This document shows positions 43,783-51,851 of a stretch of DNA of 64,000 bases, one piece after another (within the stretch, counting starts at the first letter, position 1; every line of letters starts with the position of its first letter). The notes below the pieces were generated by a model. The model searched no databases. It was not told the DNA's origin and was given only the letters and a program-made list of their open reading frames with translations. The DNA is from Anaerolineae bacterium (GTDB lineage: Bacteria; Chloroflexota; Anaerolineae; 4572-78; J111), in contig JAKLJP010000036.1 of NCBI GenBank assembly GCA_023151115.1, positions 1 to 64,000 on the forward strand. The letters run 5' to 3'. A program made the translations under genes and the position numbers.

Positions 43783-44655
43783 CTAATGCGCGCACTGGTA
43801 CAAAGCAGCTTTACCGGCGGCATCAAAAAGGTCAATTTTATGGTGAGCAACTTTTTTCATGGCTGCAATACAGGGAGGGTAAATTGAGTTTGGCTCTCTA
43901 ATTACGGGATCTGCCAACACTTCCCGGCACTTCTGGTAAAAAGCATGCTTGATATCAGCGGAAATATTGATCTTATTGATCCCCAGTTTCACCGCCAGCG
44001 CAATTTCCTCATCAGGGTTAGCCGAACCGCCATGCAGCACCAGTGGAATATCTACTTTGGAAGTGATCTCCTTCAGCAAGTCCAGTTTCAATTCAGGCTT
44101 CTTGTCTTTAGGATAAATACCGTGAGCCGTGCCAATCGCCACGGCCAAGGTATCCACGCCTGTGCTCTCAACAAATGTGACCACATCATCGGGATTGACA
44201 TAGATAATTTCTTCCGTACCTGCTTCGGCTTCGGGGCCGGTGGTGCCGATGGTGCCTAACTCACCTTCCACCGAAACATTGACCGCGTGAGCCAATTCCA
44301 CGACTTTTTTGGAAATGGCGATATTTTGCTCAAGCGGCAGTGTAGAAGCATCAATCATCACCGAGGTGAAGCCGCAGCGGATAGCCTCCATTATTTGAGT
44401 CAACGTCGAGCCGTGATCCAAGTGAATGCAAACCGGGATGGGGGTTCTGATGGCCTCCTCGATGGCCGCTTTTACAAAGGATGGACGAACAAAAGCTAAC
44501 TCATCGGGATGGATGGCAATGATCAGGGGCGAGAACTTTTCTTCAGAAGCTTCAATCACCCCCTTGAGGATCATATTACTGCTGGTGTTAAAAGCCGGCA
44601 CCGCAAAATGGTTTTTATGGGCTACCGCCAACAACTCTTTCATGTTCATTAACAT
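43783..44655 (-). CDS. Class II (zinc) ketose-bisphosphate aldolase, GatY/KbaY/FbaA-like
   Basis: About 290 residues; GGAGA about seven bases upstream supports the first ATG. TIM-barrel class II aldolase: VPAFNTSSNMILKGVIEAS, VCIHLDHGSTLTQIMEAI with zinc-binding histidine and catalytic aspartate, SVEGELGTIG, GTAHGIY and LVLHGGSANPDEEI, followed by INKINISADI. It cleaves a 1,6-bisphosphate such as tagatose- or fructose-1,6-bisphosphate to DHAP and glyceraldehyde 3-phosphate; which one cannot be told. With the kinase next to it, it gives a lower tagatose- or fructose-type pathway for the sugar imported by the ABC system. Confidence 0.93.
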   Translation of the reverse strand: MLMNMKELLAVAHKNHFAVPAFNTSSNMILKGVIEASEEKFSPLIIAIHPDELAFVRPSFVKAAIEEAIRTPIPVCIHLDHGSTLTQIMEAIRCGFTSVMIDASTLPLEQNIAISKKVVELAHAVNVSVEGELGTIGTTGPEAEAGTEEIIYVNPDDVVTFVESTGVDTLAVAIGTAHGIYPKDKKPELKLDLLKEITSKVDIPLVLHGGSANPDEEIALAVKLGINKINISADIKHAFYQKCREVLADPVIREPNSIYPPCIAAMKKVAHHKIDLFDAAGKAALYQCAH

Positions 44656-44780
44656 TAGGGGATCTCCATTTTTTGTAATTATTTATAAGTAGACCACAGC
44701 ATCCTGAGTAGCCCCGCCAGGGGTGTATCGAAGGATACTATTGTGAACTACTGATAGTTCAAGCAAATTCGAGGCATACT

Positions 44781-44861
44781 CAGTAGAGCCAATTTTTCGC
44801 CGTAGCTGGCGCATCCCTATGTCAGCGGGCGGCATAGGGATGCCATCCTACGGGACCACTG
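44781..44861. repeat. Palindromic element, shared core, CAGTAG ends
   Basis: Begins CAGTAGAGCCAATTTT; core GGCGCATCCCTATGTC and GGCATAGGGATGCC. It ends four bases before the stop codon of the MalG-like gene and lies between that gene and the aldolase. Confidence 0.85.
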
Positions 44862-44865
44862 AGGC

Positions 44866-45717
44866 TTATCCTTTAACGGAACCGGCGGTCATGCCTGCCA
44901 TAAAGTAACGTTGGAAAAACAGATATAGGATCAAGACCGGTAGACAACCTAGCACACTCATGGCCATCATTTCGTTCCATTCGTAGGAATGCTGCCCCAT
45001 CAGCATTTGGATGCCGACGGGCACGGTGCGCATCTCGGTCGTTTTGGTCAAGGTGAGCGCAAAGAGAAATTCGTTCCAGGCTTGCATAAAGGTGTAGATA
45101 CCCGTGGCCACAATTCCGGGTAATGAAATCGGTACAAGCACTCGCCAGAGGGCAATGATCCGACTTCCGCCATCTATCATGACGGCCTCATCTAATTCCT
45201 TGGGCAAAGTATTGAAATAACCGGTCATCATAATAATGGCGTAGGGCAGCGTAAAGACCATGTAGGTCAAGACCAAAGCGGCATAGGTATTATACAGCTT
45301 GAGCGTTACGATCAGGCTAAAGTAAGGAATCAGCAGCGTAATGGGCGGCACCGCCTGGACGCTGATAATGAGCATGTTTAGCGGTTTCTTGAAAAAGAAG
45401 TCATATCTGCTAAAGCTGTATCCGGCCAAAGTACCCACAATCAGAGTAAAGATAGTCACCCATATCGAAACCAAATAGCTGTTGATAAAGAAACGCACCT
45501 TTTCTGGATTGGTAAGCACGACTTTGTAGGCATTAAAAGAAAATGATTCCGTAATAAGAGTTGGCGGGTAAGCAAAGATTTCGGTGTTGGACTTAAACGA
45601 GGAGGCGACCATCCACAGGACGGGGAAGCCGGCATAAACGGCGCCCAGCAAAAGCGCAAGGATCACCAATGTTCTTGCCAGTCCCGTTTTGACAGGTTTG
45701 GATAAAACGTTATTCAT
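44866..45717 (-). CDS. Sugar ABC transporter permease, MalG type
   Basis: About 283 residues from ATG 45717, which overlaps the MalF-like stop by eight bases. Six membrane helices. The EAA loop that contacts the ATPase is clear: ELDEAVMIDGGSRIIALWRV followed by LVPISLPGIVATGIY. MTGYFNTLPKELD and YFMAGMTAGSVKG are typical of the MalG/CUT1 type. It forms a heterodimer with the MalF-like partner in the cytoplasmic membrane. No ATP-binding subunit is in the operon, so a shared MsiK-like ATPase elsewhere is probably used. Confidence 0.94.
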   Translation of the reverse strand: MNNVLSKPVKTGLARTLVILALLLGAVYAGFPVLWMVASSFKSNTEIFAYPPTLITESFSFNAYKVVLTNPEKVRFFINSYLVSIWVTIFTLIVGTLAGYSFSRYDFFFKKPLNMLIISVQAVPPITLLIPYFSLIVTLKLYNTYAALVLTYMVFTLPYAIIMMTGYFNTLPKELDEAVMIDGGSRIIALWRVLVPISLPGIVATGIYTFMQAWNEFLFALTLTKTTEMRTVPVGIQMLMGQHSYEWNEMMAMSVLGCLPVLILYLFFQRYFMAGMTAGSVKG

Positions 45718-46636
45718 CGCTGGCTCTCTGATTTCTGACATAGAACAGGGCCACAAACATTGACAAGGCCAAAATAATAAAGGCGCTGCTTGAGGCCATC
45801 GAAAACTTATAGGAACTAAAGGCCAGTTTATAGGTAAACGTACTTAGCATCTCCGTAACCCGGAGCGGTCCGCCGCCGGTGGTCATCCAGATCAGGGTGA
45901 ATTGGTGCATGGTCCAGATAAAATCGAGCATAGCCAGGCTGAGGATAATCGGTTTTAGTTGCGGGAGCGTAATATACCGGAAAAGCTGGCGTTTATTGGC
46001 TCCATCAATGGTGCCGGCCTCATAGAGTTGGTCGGGAATTCCTTGTAGGCCGGCCAGTAAGCTGACCATATAGAAGGGATAACCGGCCCAAATATTAATA
46101 AAGGTAACGGCATGTAAGGCCACCTGTTTGGAACTTAGCCATTCGATTTTGACACTGACCAGGTCTGACCAAACCAAGAGATAGTTGATGACGCCGTTTG
46201 GATTCAGCATCAGCCGCCACAGAACTGCGATAATCGTCGCCGTAAATACCCAGGGCAGAACATAGACAACCCGGAAAAGCGCCCTGATCCCTGGGGAGAT
46301 GATCTTGGTGTTCAGCAGCATGGCAAAGGTCAACCCAAGAATCAGGTGAAAAACAACGCTCATAACGGTAAAGTAGAGCGTATTCAAAATGGCTTGCTGA
46401 AAAACCCTATCGCTGATAAGTTTTACATAATTTGCTATGCCCACAAAAGTGGGATTTTTTTCCATGATGACGTTATTCATCAAGGAATAGTTGAAAACCA
46501 TCGCTATCGGCAGTAGCGATAACACAGCTAACAAAAGTATCGTCGGTGACAGATAAGCAAAGGGCACAAATCCTTTTGCCGTTCTTCGCCAGGTTCGGTT
46601 CTTTGAACCGGTCGAAATATAGTTATCCGCTAACAT
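45710..46636 (-). CDS. Sugar ABC transporter permease, MalF type
   Basis: About 308 residues, with AAGGAAAG before the ATG. Six membrane helices starting FVPFAYLSPTILLLAVLSLL. EAA loop: LYEAGTIDGANKRQLFRYIT followed by LPQLKPIILS. VGIANYVKLISDRVFQQAI is typical for CUT1 permeases. It pairs with the MalG-like subunit, with which it overlaps by eight bases. The gap upstream to the binding protein gene holds a TGTCATTT-type element and a 14-base-pair hairpin, so expression relative to the binding protein may be reduced. Confidence 0.94.
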   Translation of the reverse strand: MLADNYISTGSKNRTWRRTAKGFVPFAYLSPTILLLAVLSLLPIAMVFNYSLMNNVIMEKNPTFVGIANYVKLISDRVFQQAILNTLYFTVMSVVFHLILGLTFAMLLNTKIISPGIRALFRVVYVLPWVFTATIIAVLWRLMLNPNGVINYLLVWSDLVSVKIEWLSSKQVALHAVTFINIWAGYPFYMVSLLAGLQGIPDQLYEAGTIDGANKRQLFRYITLPQLKPIILSLAMLDFIWTMHQFTLIWMTTGGGPLRVTEMLSTFTYKLAFSSYKFSMASSSAFIILALSMFVALFYVRNQRASDE

Positions 46637-46661
46637 CGGGGACTTTCCTTATTTATAACTG

Positions 46662-46772
46662 CTCAGACCTGTCATTTCGACCGAGGGGAGAAATCTCCAA
46701 GACCTTACTTTTACCTGTTATGCCCTGGGGATTTCTCGACCTTCGGTCTCGAAATGACATGAGCCTGATGAG
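46662..46772. repeat. TGTCATTT-type palindromic element, copy 3 of 3
   Basis: Starts CTCAGACCTGTCATTTCG, with inner GAGAAATC and GATTTCTCG, and ends CGAAATGACATGAGCC. It lies between the binding protein gene and the permease genes. Confidence 0.9.
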
Positions 46773-46790
46773 GAAACTTACTTGTAGTCC

Positions 46791-46822
46791 GAGATTGCAA
46801 GGCAGCATTGCCTTGCAATCTC
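46791..46822. other. Perfect 14-base-pair stem-loop after the binding-protein gene
   Basis: GAGATTGCAAGGCA / TGCCTTGCAATCTC with a GCAT loop, 30 bases beyond the stop of the binding protein gene on the minus strand. No T run follows, so it looks like an mRNA-stabilising or partial-termination hairpin, common after ABC binding-protein genes. Confidence 0.8.
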
Positions 46823-46851
46823 CCTATCATAACAGGAAATTCAAGTTAGGG

Positions 46852-48282
46852 CTACTGGAAATTCTCCATCCAGGCTGTTTGAGCGTTATTGAGAGCATCG
46901 TCGAGCGACTGGCTGCCATCCAGATAGAGTTGGAACTGCTCATCAAACAAACGCATCAACTCTTCGGCCACCGGCAGGCCGACAAACTCGTTAGCCAGAT
47001 AACCGGTCTTGAAAACCTCAAAAGCCGCCCCAAACAACTCATCCGTCTGCACAAAATCAGGCGTCGAATTGACGTTGCCGGGGAAAGCATTGGCGATTGA
47101 GGACAGCTTCGAGTTGGTCTCGGCGCTCATCAGGAATTGAACCAACTTCCAGGCTTCGGCCTGGTGCTCGCTCGTCGCTGAAATCCCAATCCCCCACGAG
47201 GCATACGGTAAGCCCCGTTTCCCGGTATATCCATCAACTGCTGGCAGGGCCGTGATCGCAAAGTTGAGGTCGGGGTTTCGTTCCCGGATCAAGTTGATGT
47301 GGGCCAGCGAGTCAACCATCATGCCCACCCGGCCATTGGTGAACTCCTCAACCTTGTCCTGCTCCTTCATTGAGAATGAACCGGGAGCGATGACACCGGC
47401 ATCATACAAGCCTTTGATGTACTCCATCGCGCTGCGCACATCCTCATTGGTCAAATCCGGCTGGCCGTCTTTCATCATACTGCCGCCCGAAGCCCAGACC
47501 CACGACATCACATCATTCTGAATGCCGTTGGGCTGTTCCATTGATAACGGCAGCACCCAGCCATAGACATTGTTCTCGGCATCGGTCATCTTGGTGGCCG
47601 CCTCGGCAAATTCGGTTCGTGTGGTCGGGGGAGCCGCAACGCCCGCCTTCTCCATCAGGTCCAGGTTGACAAAGACCGGGTACACAAAGTTGACCACCGG
47701 GATCATATAAGTCGAGCCGTTCAGTTGGATCTGCGAGGCCAACTCGCTGTCGTCATAGCCTGCCTGCGCCATCAACTCACTCAGGTTGGCGATAGAGCCT
47801 TGTTTGACAAAATCGCTGACCCAGGCCCCATCCAGACCAACCACATCGGGCATGGTTCCGGCCACCGCCCCGGCAATCACCTGCTCTTTGGTCGAAGCAT
47901 AAGGGCCGCTAATCAACTCCACTTTGATGCCGGGGTTCTGGGCTTCAAACTCATCCATCAAGGCTCTGAACTCCCCGGCTGGCAGCTCCGGTTCCCACCA
48001 CTGGATAAATTCCAGCGTAATCGTCTCACCAGCCGCTTCTGCGACGGTTTCCGCAGCCGCTTCCTCTGTAGCCGCCGGGGCCTCGGCAGCCGGTTCTTCG
48101 GTGGCTACGGGAGCTTCCGCAGCCGCTTCCTCAGTAGCAGCGGGGGCTTCCGCGGCAGGCTCCTCGGTAACCGCCGGGGCTTCCGCGGCCGGAGTATTCG
48201 GCGGAGCCGCCGCTGCACAACCGGTGACTATGGCTGCTAACATAACCAACACCAGGAATAAATTGATAACCTCTTTGTTCAT
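46852..48282 (-). CDS. Sugar ABC transporter substrate-binding lipoprotein
   Basis: About 476 residues, with AAGGAGAG before the ATG. The N-terminus is a lipoprotein signal: a hydrophobic stretch then VTGCAAAA with the lipid cysteine at about 22. A linker of about four ten-residue repeats (AEAPxxTEEP/A type) spans about 32-85, putting the binding domain away from the membrane. The domain from about 90 on is an extracellular solute-binding protein type 1: TLEFIQWWEPELPAGEFRAL, MPDVVGLDGAWVSDF, NGRVGMMVDSLAHIN and LPYASWGIGIS. The sugar is unknown. It is the first structural gene after the RpiR regulator. Confidence 0.93.
   Translation of the reverse strand: MNKEVINLFLVLVMLAAIVTGCAAAAPPNTPAAEAPAVTEEPAAEAPAATEEAAAEAPVATEEPAAEAPAATEEAAAETVAEAAGETITLEFIQWWEPELPAGEFRALMDEFEAQNPGIKVELISGPYASTKEQVIAGAVAGTMPDVVGLDGAWVSDFVKQGSIANLSELMAQAGYDDSELASQIQLNGSTYMIPVVNFVYPVFVNLDLMEKAGVAAPPTTRTEFAEAATKMTDAENNVYGWVLPLSMEQPNGIQNDVMSWVWASGGSMMKDGQPDLTNEDVRSAMEYIKGLYDAGVIAPGSFSMKEQDKVEEFTNGRVGMMVDSLAHINLIRERNPDLNFAITALPAVDGYTGKRGLPYASWGIGISATSEHQAEAWKLVQFLMSAETNSKLSSIANAFPGNVNSTPDFVQTDELFGAAFEVFKTGYLANEFVGLPVAEELMRLFDEQFQLYLDGSQSLDDALNNAQTAWMENFQ
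48050..48195. repeat. Thirty-base coding repeats of the lipoprotein linker
   Basis: Tandem copies of about 30 bases encode the AEAPxxTEEx linker of the binding protein. The repeat is visible at DNA and protein level, so copy number may vary. Confidence 0.75.
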
Positions 48283-48431
48283 GGTCTACTCTCCTTCGTG
48301 TAAATTGTAAACAGAATTTCTAAAACGAGTCTGCGCCTGCGCCAATAGCGCATGGCAACTTCCCTTGCTTTTGTTCTACTGTACTCTGCTTTATCCGCCG
48401 CTCTTCACCTCCTCTTTTTCTGTTCTCTAAA

Positions 48432-48480
48432 CTCAGCGGGCGGCATAGGGATGCCACCCTACGGAAATTTGGATCTACTG
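48432..48480. repeat. Half palindromic element, CAGTAGATCC end
   Basis: Right half only: GGCGGCATAGGGATGCC, then GGAAATTTGGATCTACTG. It ends four bases before the stop region of the RpiR gene and lies between the regulator and the binding protein gene. Confidence 0.85.
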
Positions 48481-48484
48481 AAAC

Positions 48485-49348
48485 TCAGTACTTGCGATGT
48501 TCGGTCGCCCTGAGCGTTTTGGAGACAGCTTGTACCGAAGCATCGGAACGCGCGACACAGATACCCACATAGAGAGCCTCTATCAGCGCCAACGTGGCCA
48601 GGTTAGAAGCCATCCGTTCCTCGCCAAAGTGGCTGACTCGCGTGGAGGTGAACAAACAAAAATCGCCATAGCGGGTCAGGGGCGAGTCAGAGTGATTCGT
48701 AATGCAGACCGTCCGCGCTCCGCGTTGTTTGGCCAGTTCCAGAGCATAGACGGTGTCTTTGGAGCTGCCTGTGTGTGAGATGCCCACCGCCACGTCTTCG
48801 GGGGAGGTCAGGCTGGCATACATTTCCTGTACGGTCGGGTCAACCGAAAAGCGGCTGCGCAGCCCGATCTTCGTCAGGCGGAAATTGAAATCCATCGCTA
48901 TTGGGATTGAGTTACCTGAGGCAAACAGTTCAATTTGACGGGCCTCACACAAGGCCCGAATGGCCGCTTCCAGCACCGGCATCTCCAGGATACGGATGGT
49001 ATCCTCCAGCGAACGCAGGCCCACCGTCATGGCTTTTTGCACGGCGGTGGCTGGCTCGTCGTCCGGCATCAGGTCTTCATGGATGATCATCATCGGCGAG
49101 ACAATATCTTCGGCCAGGCGAATCTTGAGCGCGTGAAAGCCAGAGTAACCCAGTGACCGGGCAAACCGGGAGATACTGGCCTCGCTCACGCCCGCGCGCG
49201 AGGCTAACTCAGTAATGGTGAGATTGATCGTCTCTTGCGGCGAGTTAAGAATAAACTCTGCCACTTTCTGAGCTGACCCGTTTAGTTTTGGCAGCGCATC
49301 TGAAATAACCGATAGGGAGCCACGCTCGTGGTTAGTTTGATTTTTCAT
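48485..49348 (-). CDS. RpiR/MurR-family transcriptional regulator (HTH plus SIS domain)
   Basis: About 287 residues. N-terminal HTH_6 domain (about 10-90): QKVAEFILNSPQETINLTI, ELASRAGVSEASISRFARSL. C-terminal SIS sugar-phosphate domain (about 130-260): IELFASGNSIPIAMDF, AVGISHTGSSKDTVYALELA and RTVCITNHSDSPLTRYGD. Members sense a sugar phosphate and usually control the adjacent sugar operon. Just upstream is a promoter with two TGAAAATNATTTTCA palindromes, so it very likely regulates itself, and through read-through the ABC/aldolase/kinase genes. Confidence 0.93.
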   Translation of the reverse strand: MKNQTNHERGSLSVISDALPKLNGSAQKVAEFILNSPQETINLTITELASRAGVSEASISRFARSLGYSGFHALKIRLAEDIVSPMMIIHEDLMPDDEPATAVQKAMTVGLRSLEDTIRILEMPVLEAAIRALCEARQIELFASGNSIPIAMDFNFRLTKIGLRSRFSVDPTVQEMYASLTSPEDVAVGISHTGSSKDTVYALELAKQRGARTVCITNHSDSPLTRYGDFCLFTSTRVSHFGEERMASNLATLALIEALYVGICVARSDASVQAVSKTLRATEHRKY

Positions 49349-49369
49349 TTTTCGGAAAATGCAAAGTGA

Positions 49370-49384
49370 TGAAAATTATTTTCA
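49370..49384. promoter_or_regulatory. Predicted RpiR operator 1
   Basis: Perfect palindrome TGAAAATTATTTTCA (seven-base arms, one central base) just downstream of the -10, over the likely transcription start. Confidence 0.7.
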
Positions 49385-49386
49385 TA

Positions 49387-49415
49387 ATTTTACCATATAT
49401 GAAAATAATTGTCAA
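49387..49415 (-). promoter_or_regulatory. Sigma-70-type promoter of the RpiR regulator gene
   Basis: On the minus strand: TTGACA (49410-49415), 17-base spacer, TAAAAT (49387-49392). The -35 is perfect and the -10 one base off consensus. About 40 bases upstream of the ATG. Confidence 0.8.
49400..49414. promoter_or_regulatory. Predicted RpiR operator 2
   Basis: TGAAAATAATTGTCA, one base off the perfect palindrome of operator 1. It overlaps the -35 box and lies 30 bases (about three helical turns) from operator 1, so both sites face the same side of the DNA. Confidence 0.65.
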
Positions 49416-49605
49416 GACCATTTATTGAGGTATCCCTCAATTTTTTGAAAAGTTGGTGGTCTGGATAGCCGACCTATCGGAGAATGACATCAGAGATGAT
49501 GAGAAGCAAGATGGTATCCCTGGGGTAGGTTGTCCCTTTTCATATTATTTTGGTATACTGGTCGTTGGTTCAAAAGTGAAACTGAATGAAAGACAAACTT
49601 CTGTT

Positions 49606-49902
49606 ATGAACTGCCGCTCCGGCTGTGGCGCTTGTTGTATTGCCCCCTCCATTGGTTCACCTATTCCGGGGATGCCGCAGGGCAAACCGGCGGGCGTGCG
49701 CTGTGTGCAGCTTACCGAGGATAACCGCTGCCTACTTTTCGGCTTGCCGGAGCGGCCGGCGGTCTGCGTCCGGCTGCAACCTGAGGCAGAGATGTGCGGG
49801 AAAAACGCCGCGCAAGCCTTAGCCTGGCTGTGGAACCTGGAACAGGCCACTCGACCGGCAGACAAGATCGAGCGAGAGGAAGTGAACCATGGCCATTTAT
49901 AA
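49606..49902 (+). CDS. YeiW/YkgJ-type cysteine-cluster protein (UPF0153)
   Basis: About 98 residues from ATG 49606; the longer upstream frame is not conserved-looking. It starts [18 protein letters not shown] and continues [17 protein letters not shown], matching the zinc- or iron-binding UPF0153 group that includes E. coli YeiW. Cysteines at C3, C7, C10, C11 and later C34, C42, C53 and C63 probably bind metal. Role unknown. Its end overlaps the alpha/beta hydrolase gene by 14 bases, so the two are co-translated. Confidence 0.85.
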   Translation: MNCRSGCGACCIAPSIGSPIPGMPQGKPAGVRCVQLTEDNRCLLFGLPERPAVCVRLQPEAEMCGKNAAQALAWLWNLEQATRPADKIEREEVNHGHL

Positions 49903-50764
49903 AAATTACGATCAAGCCGCTTTAGACAGCCAGTACAACAACCGGGCCAGGGTTCCCGAATTTGAACAGATGCTGCATGGTTGGGAACGAGAGAGCGAAG
50001 CCTTACGCCGGCAGGTCCATTTCCACGCCGACATTGCTTATGGGCCGCATCCGCGCCAAATTCTGGACATCTTTCCCGCCAGCCAACCGAATGCTCCGGT
50101 CCAGGTTTTTATTCACGGCGGCTATTGGCGCTCGCTGGACAAGCGGTTGTTTCACTTTATCGCCGGGAGATTTACCCATCCCCATAACATCACCTATGTC
50201 GCCCTCAATTATCCGCTAACGCCCCAGGTCACGATGAATGAGCTGGTGGCTTCGTGCCGGCGGGCCATGGTTTGGCTGTATCAAAGTATTGCCGCCTATA
50301 ATGGCAATCCTGATCAAATTTACCTCTCCGGCCATTCGGCTGGCGGGCATCTGGTGGCTATGCTTATGGCGACACTCTGGCCAGAAATAGCCGCCGATTT
50401 GCCAGTCAATTTGGTCAAGGGCGGCTGCGCCATCAGCGGACTATTCAATCTTATCCCGGTTCAGTTGTGTTATGTCAATGAAGATTTAAAGCTGGATGAG
50501 GTCATGGCCCGCCGTAACAGCCCCGTTTTCCTTACGCCCACCTCCAAAAGCCCTTTAGTTGTAGCCGTCGGCGGGGCCGAGAGCGAGGAGTATCTGGCCC
50601 AGAGCCAGGATTTGGTCAAGGTGTGGTCGCCCCAAATTCCTATCACTCACATGACTGTGCCCCAGGCCAATCATTTTTCTATTCTCGATCATCTGGTTGA
50701 TCCGGCAGCGCCGCTCTATCAAGCTGTTATGACCCAGATGGGTGTCAACCCGAACCATTTTTGA
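49889..50764 (+). CDS. Alpha/beta hydrolase, kynurenine formamidase-like
   Basis: About 291 residues. The oxyanion motif HGGYW (76-80) and nucleophile elbow GHSAGG (S150) are those of kynurenine formamidase-like and carboxylesterase enzymes; an acidic residue in [10 protein letters not shown] and the histidine in [10 protein letters not shown] complete a triad. It is longer than the cyclase-type bacterial KynB and belongs to the eukaryotic/HSL-like formamidase group. N-formylkynurenine as substrate is only suggested by motif; no other kyn genes are nearby. No signal peptide, so cytoplasmic. Translationally overlaps the cysteine-cluster gene. Confidence 0.85.
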   Translation: MAIYKNYDQAALDSQYNNRARVPEFEQMLHGWERESEALRRQVHFHADIAYGPHPRQILDIFPASQPNAPVQVFIHGGYWRSLDKRLFHFIAGRFTHPHNITYVALNYPLTPQVTMNELVASCRRAMVWLYQSIAAYNGNPDQIYLSGHSAGGHLVAMLMATLWPEIAADLPVNLVKGGCAISGLFNLIPVQLCYVNEDLKLDEVMARRNSPVFLTPTSKSPLVVAVGGAESEEYLAQSQDLVKVWSPQIPITHMTVPQANHFSILDHLVDPAAPLYQAVMTQMGVNPNHF

Positions 50765-50920
50765 TCTGCCCATTAGCTTCATCCTTCAAGCCAGGCTAAA
50801 GCCAGAACTCCTCCGAAAATTACCCAACGGAGCCTTCGACTCTGCGACCCTGCAACCTTGCTATCCCGCGTAATTTGCGCGATTCCCACAATTGTTGCAA
50901 AGTATCCGCTTGATGACCCG

Positions 50921-51769
50921 ATGAAAACCATCACCGAACCTGTCTGGAAAAAGTATCTCACCGATTGGAATGAAGGGCTGGGCGTCGTTTACGAGCGCTT
51001 TGTACTCAACGATTACCTGGACAAGCTAGTGGACGCGCACCACCTGACCAGCATACTGGAAGCGCCGCTGTACGGCATGGCCGGCGTCAGCGGCATCAAT
51101 TCGGTGCGCCTGGCCGAGCGAGGCTGCGCCGTAACCCTGGTGGACAGCCACGCCGAGCGGCTGGCCGGGGTCAAGGCCATCTGGCAGCGGCTTAACCTGC
51201 CGGCCACCTTTATCCACCACGAGGATTTCAGCCGGCTGCCCTTTGACGACGGCGCTTTCGACCTGGCCTGGGAGTGGGCCGGCTTGTGGTATCTACCCAA
51301 CGCCGAGGCCCTACTGAAGGAGTTGGTCCGGGTCTCGCGCAAGTTGGTCTTTGTGGCTATGCCCAACAATTTACAGGTGGGCTATCTGCTGCGCAAGTAC
51401 GTGATTGACCGCGATTTTTTCCCCACCGTTGACGAAAAATGGGTCCACATGGGCCGGATCAAACAGACGCTCCGCGCTGCCGGCGTCACCTTTATTGACG
51501 AAGGCGTGCTCGATGTTCCCCCCTGGCCGGATACGGTTATGCCCGCCGCCGAAGTGCTCAAGCGGCTGGGCATCAAGAGCAAAAAGCTCGACGCCCAGTT
51601 TACCGGCGCCGGCTGGACCTGGAACACCATGGCCTATTACCTGGGCGAGCAGCCCGATTTACGGGAGCGGGTGATGAAATACGCCTGGCTTGACCACGCT
51701 CCCCTGCCCTGGCAGCTCAAAACCGTTTGGGCGCATCATCGCTATGTGTTGGGGCAGGTGGCAGGGTAA
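50921..51769 (+). CDS. Class I SAM-dependent methyltransferase
   Basis: About 282 residues from ATG 50921. A Rossmann-like methyltransferase: ILEAPLYGMAGVSGINSVRL is motif I, in which the usual glycine-rich loop is modified (APLYGMAG), then VTLVDSHAERLAGV, and FSRLPFDDGAFDLAWEW as the post-I region of type 11 enzymes. The C-terminal part (ALKTVWAHHRYVLGQ-like end) is not recognised. The substrate is unknown; it precedes a group of sugar and membrane genes, so a glycan or lipid may be modified. Octads occur just before it (near 50840-50868) and heptads just after it. Confidence 0.75.
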   Translation: MKTITEPVWKKYLTDWNEGLGVVYERFVLNDYLDKLVDAHHLTSILEAPLYGMAGVSGINSVRLAERGCAVTLVDSHAERLAGVKAIWQRLNLPATFIHHEDFSRLPFDDGAFDLAWEWAGLWYLPNAEALLKELVRVSRKLVFVAMPNNLQVGYLLRKYVIDRDFFPTVDEKWVHMGRIKQTLRAAGVTFIDEGVLDVPPWPDTVMPAAEVLKRLGIKSKKLDAQFTGAGWTWNTMAYYLGEQPDLRERVMKYAWLDHAPLPWQLKTVWAHHRYVLGQVAG

Positions 51770-51810
51770 CAGATTACAAGTTGCAAGGTAGCATGTTCCA
51801 GAGTAGCAGT

Positions 51811-51838
51811 CTGACTACTGACTACTGATTACTGTTTT
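51811..51838. repeat. CTGACTA heptad array
   Basis: Four heptads (CTGACTA twice, CTGATTA, CTGTTTT) between the methyltransferase and epimerase genes. The array ends just before the ribosome site of the epimerase. This unit resembles short tandem repeats described in filamentous cyanobacteria. Confidence 0.85.
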
Positions 51839-51851
51839 TAGGAGTTTTTTC

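Noticed and set aside
49453..49605. N-terminal extension of the YeiW-like protein
   Set aside because: The family begins at MNCRxGCGACC; the extension has no similarity and spans the promoter side of the regulator.
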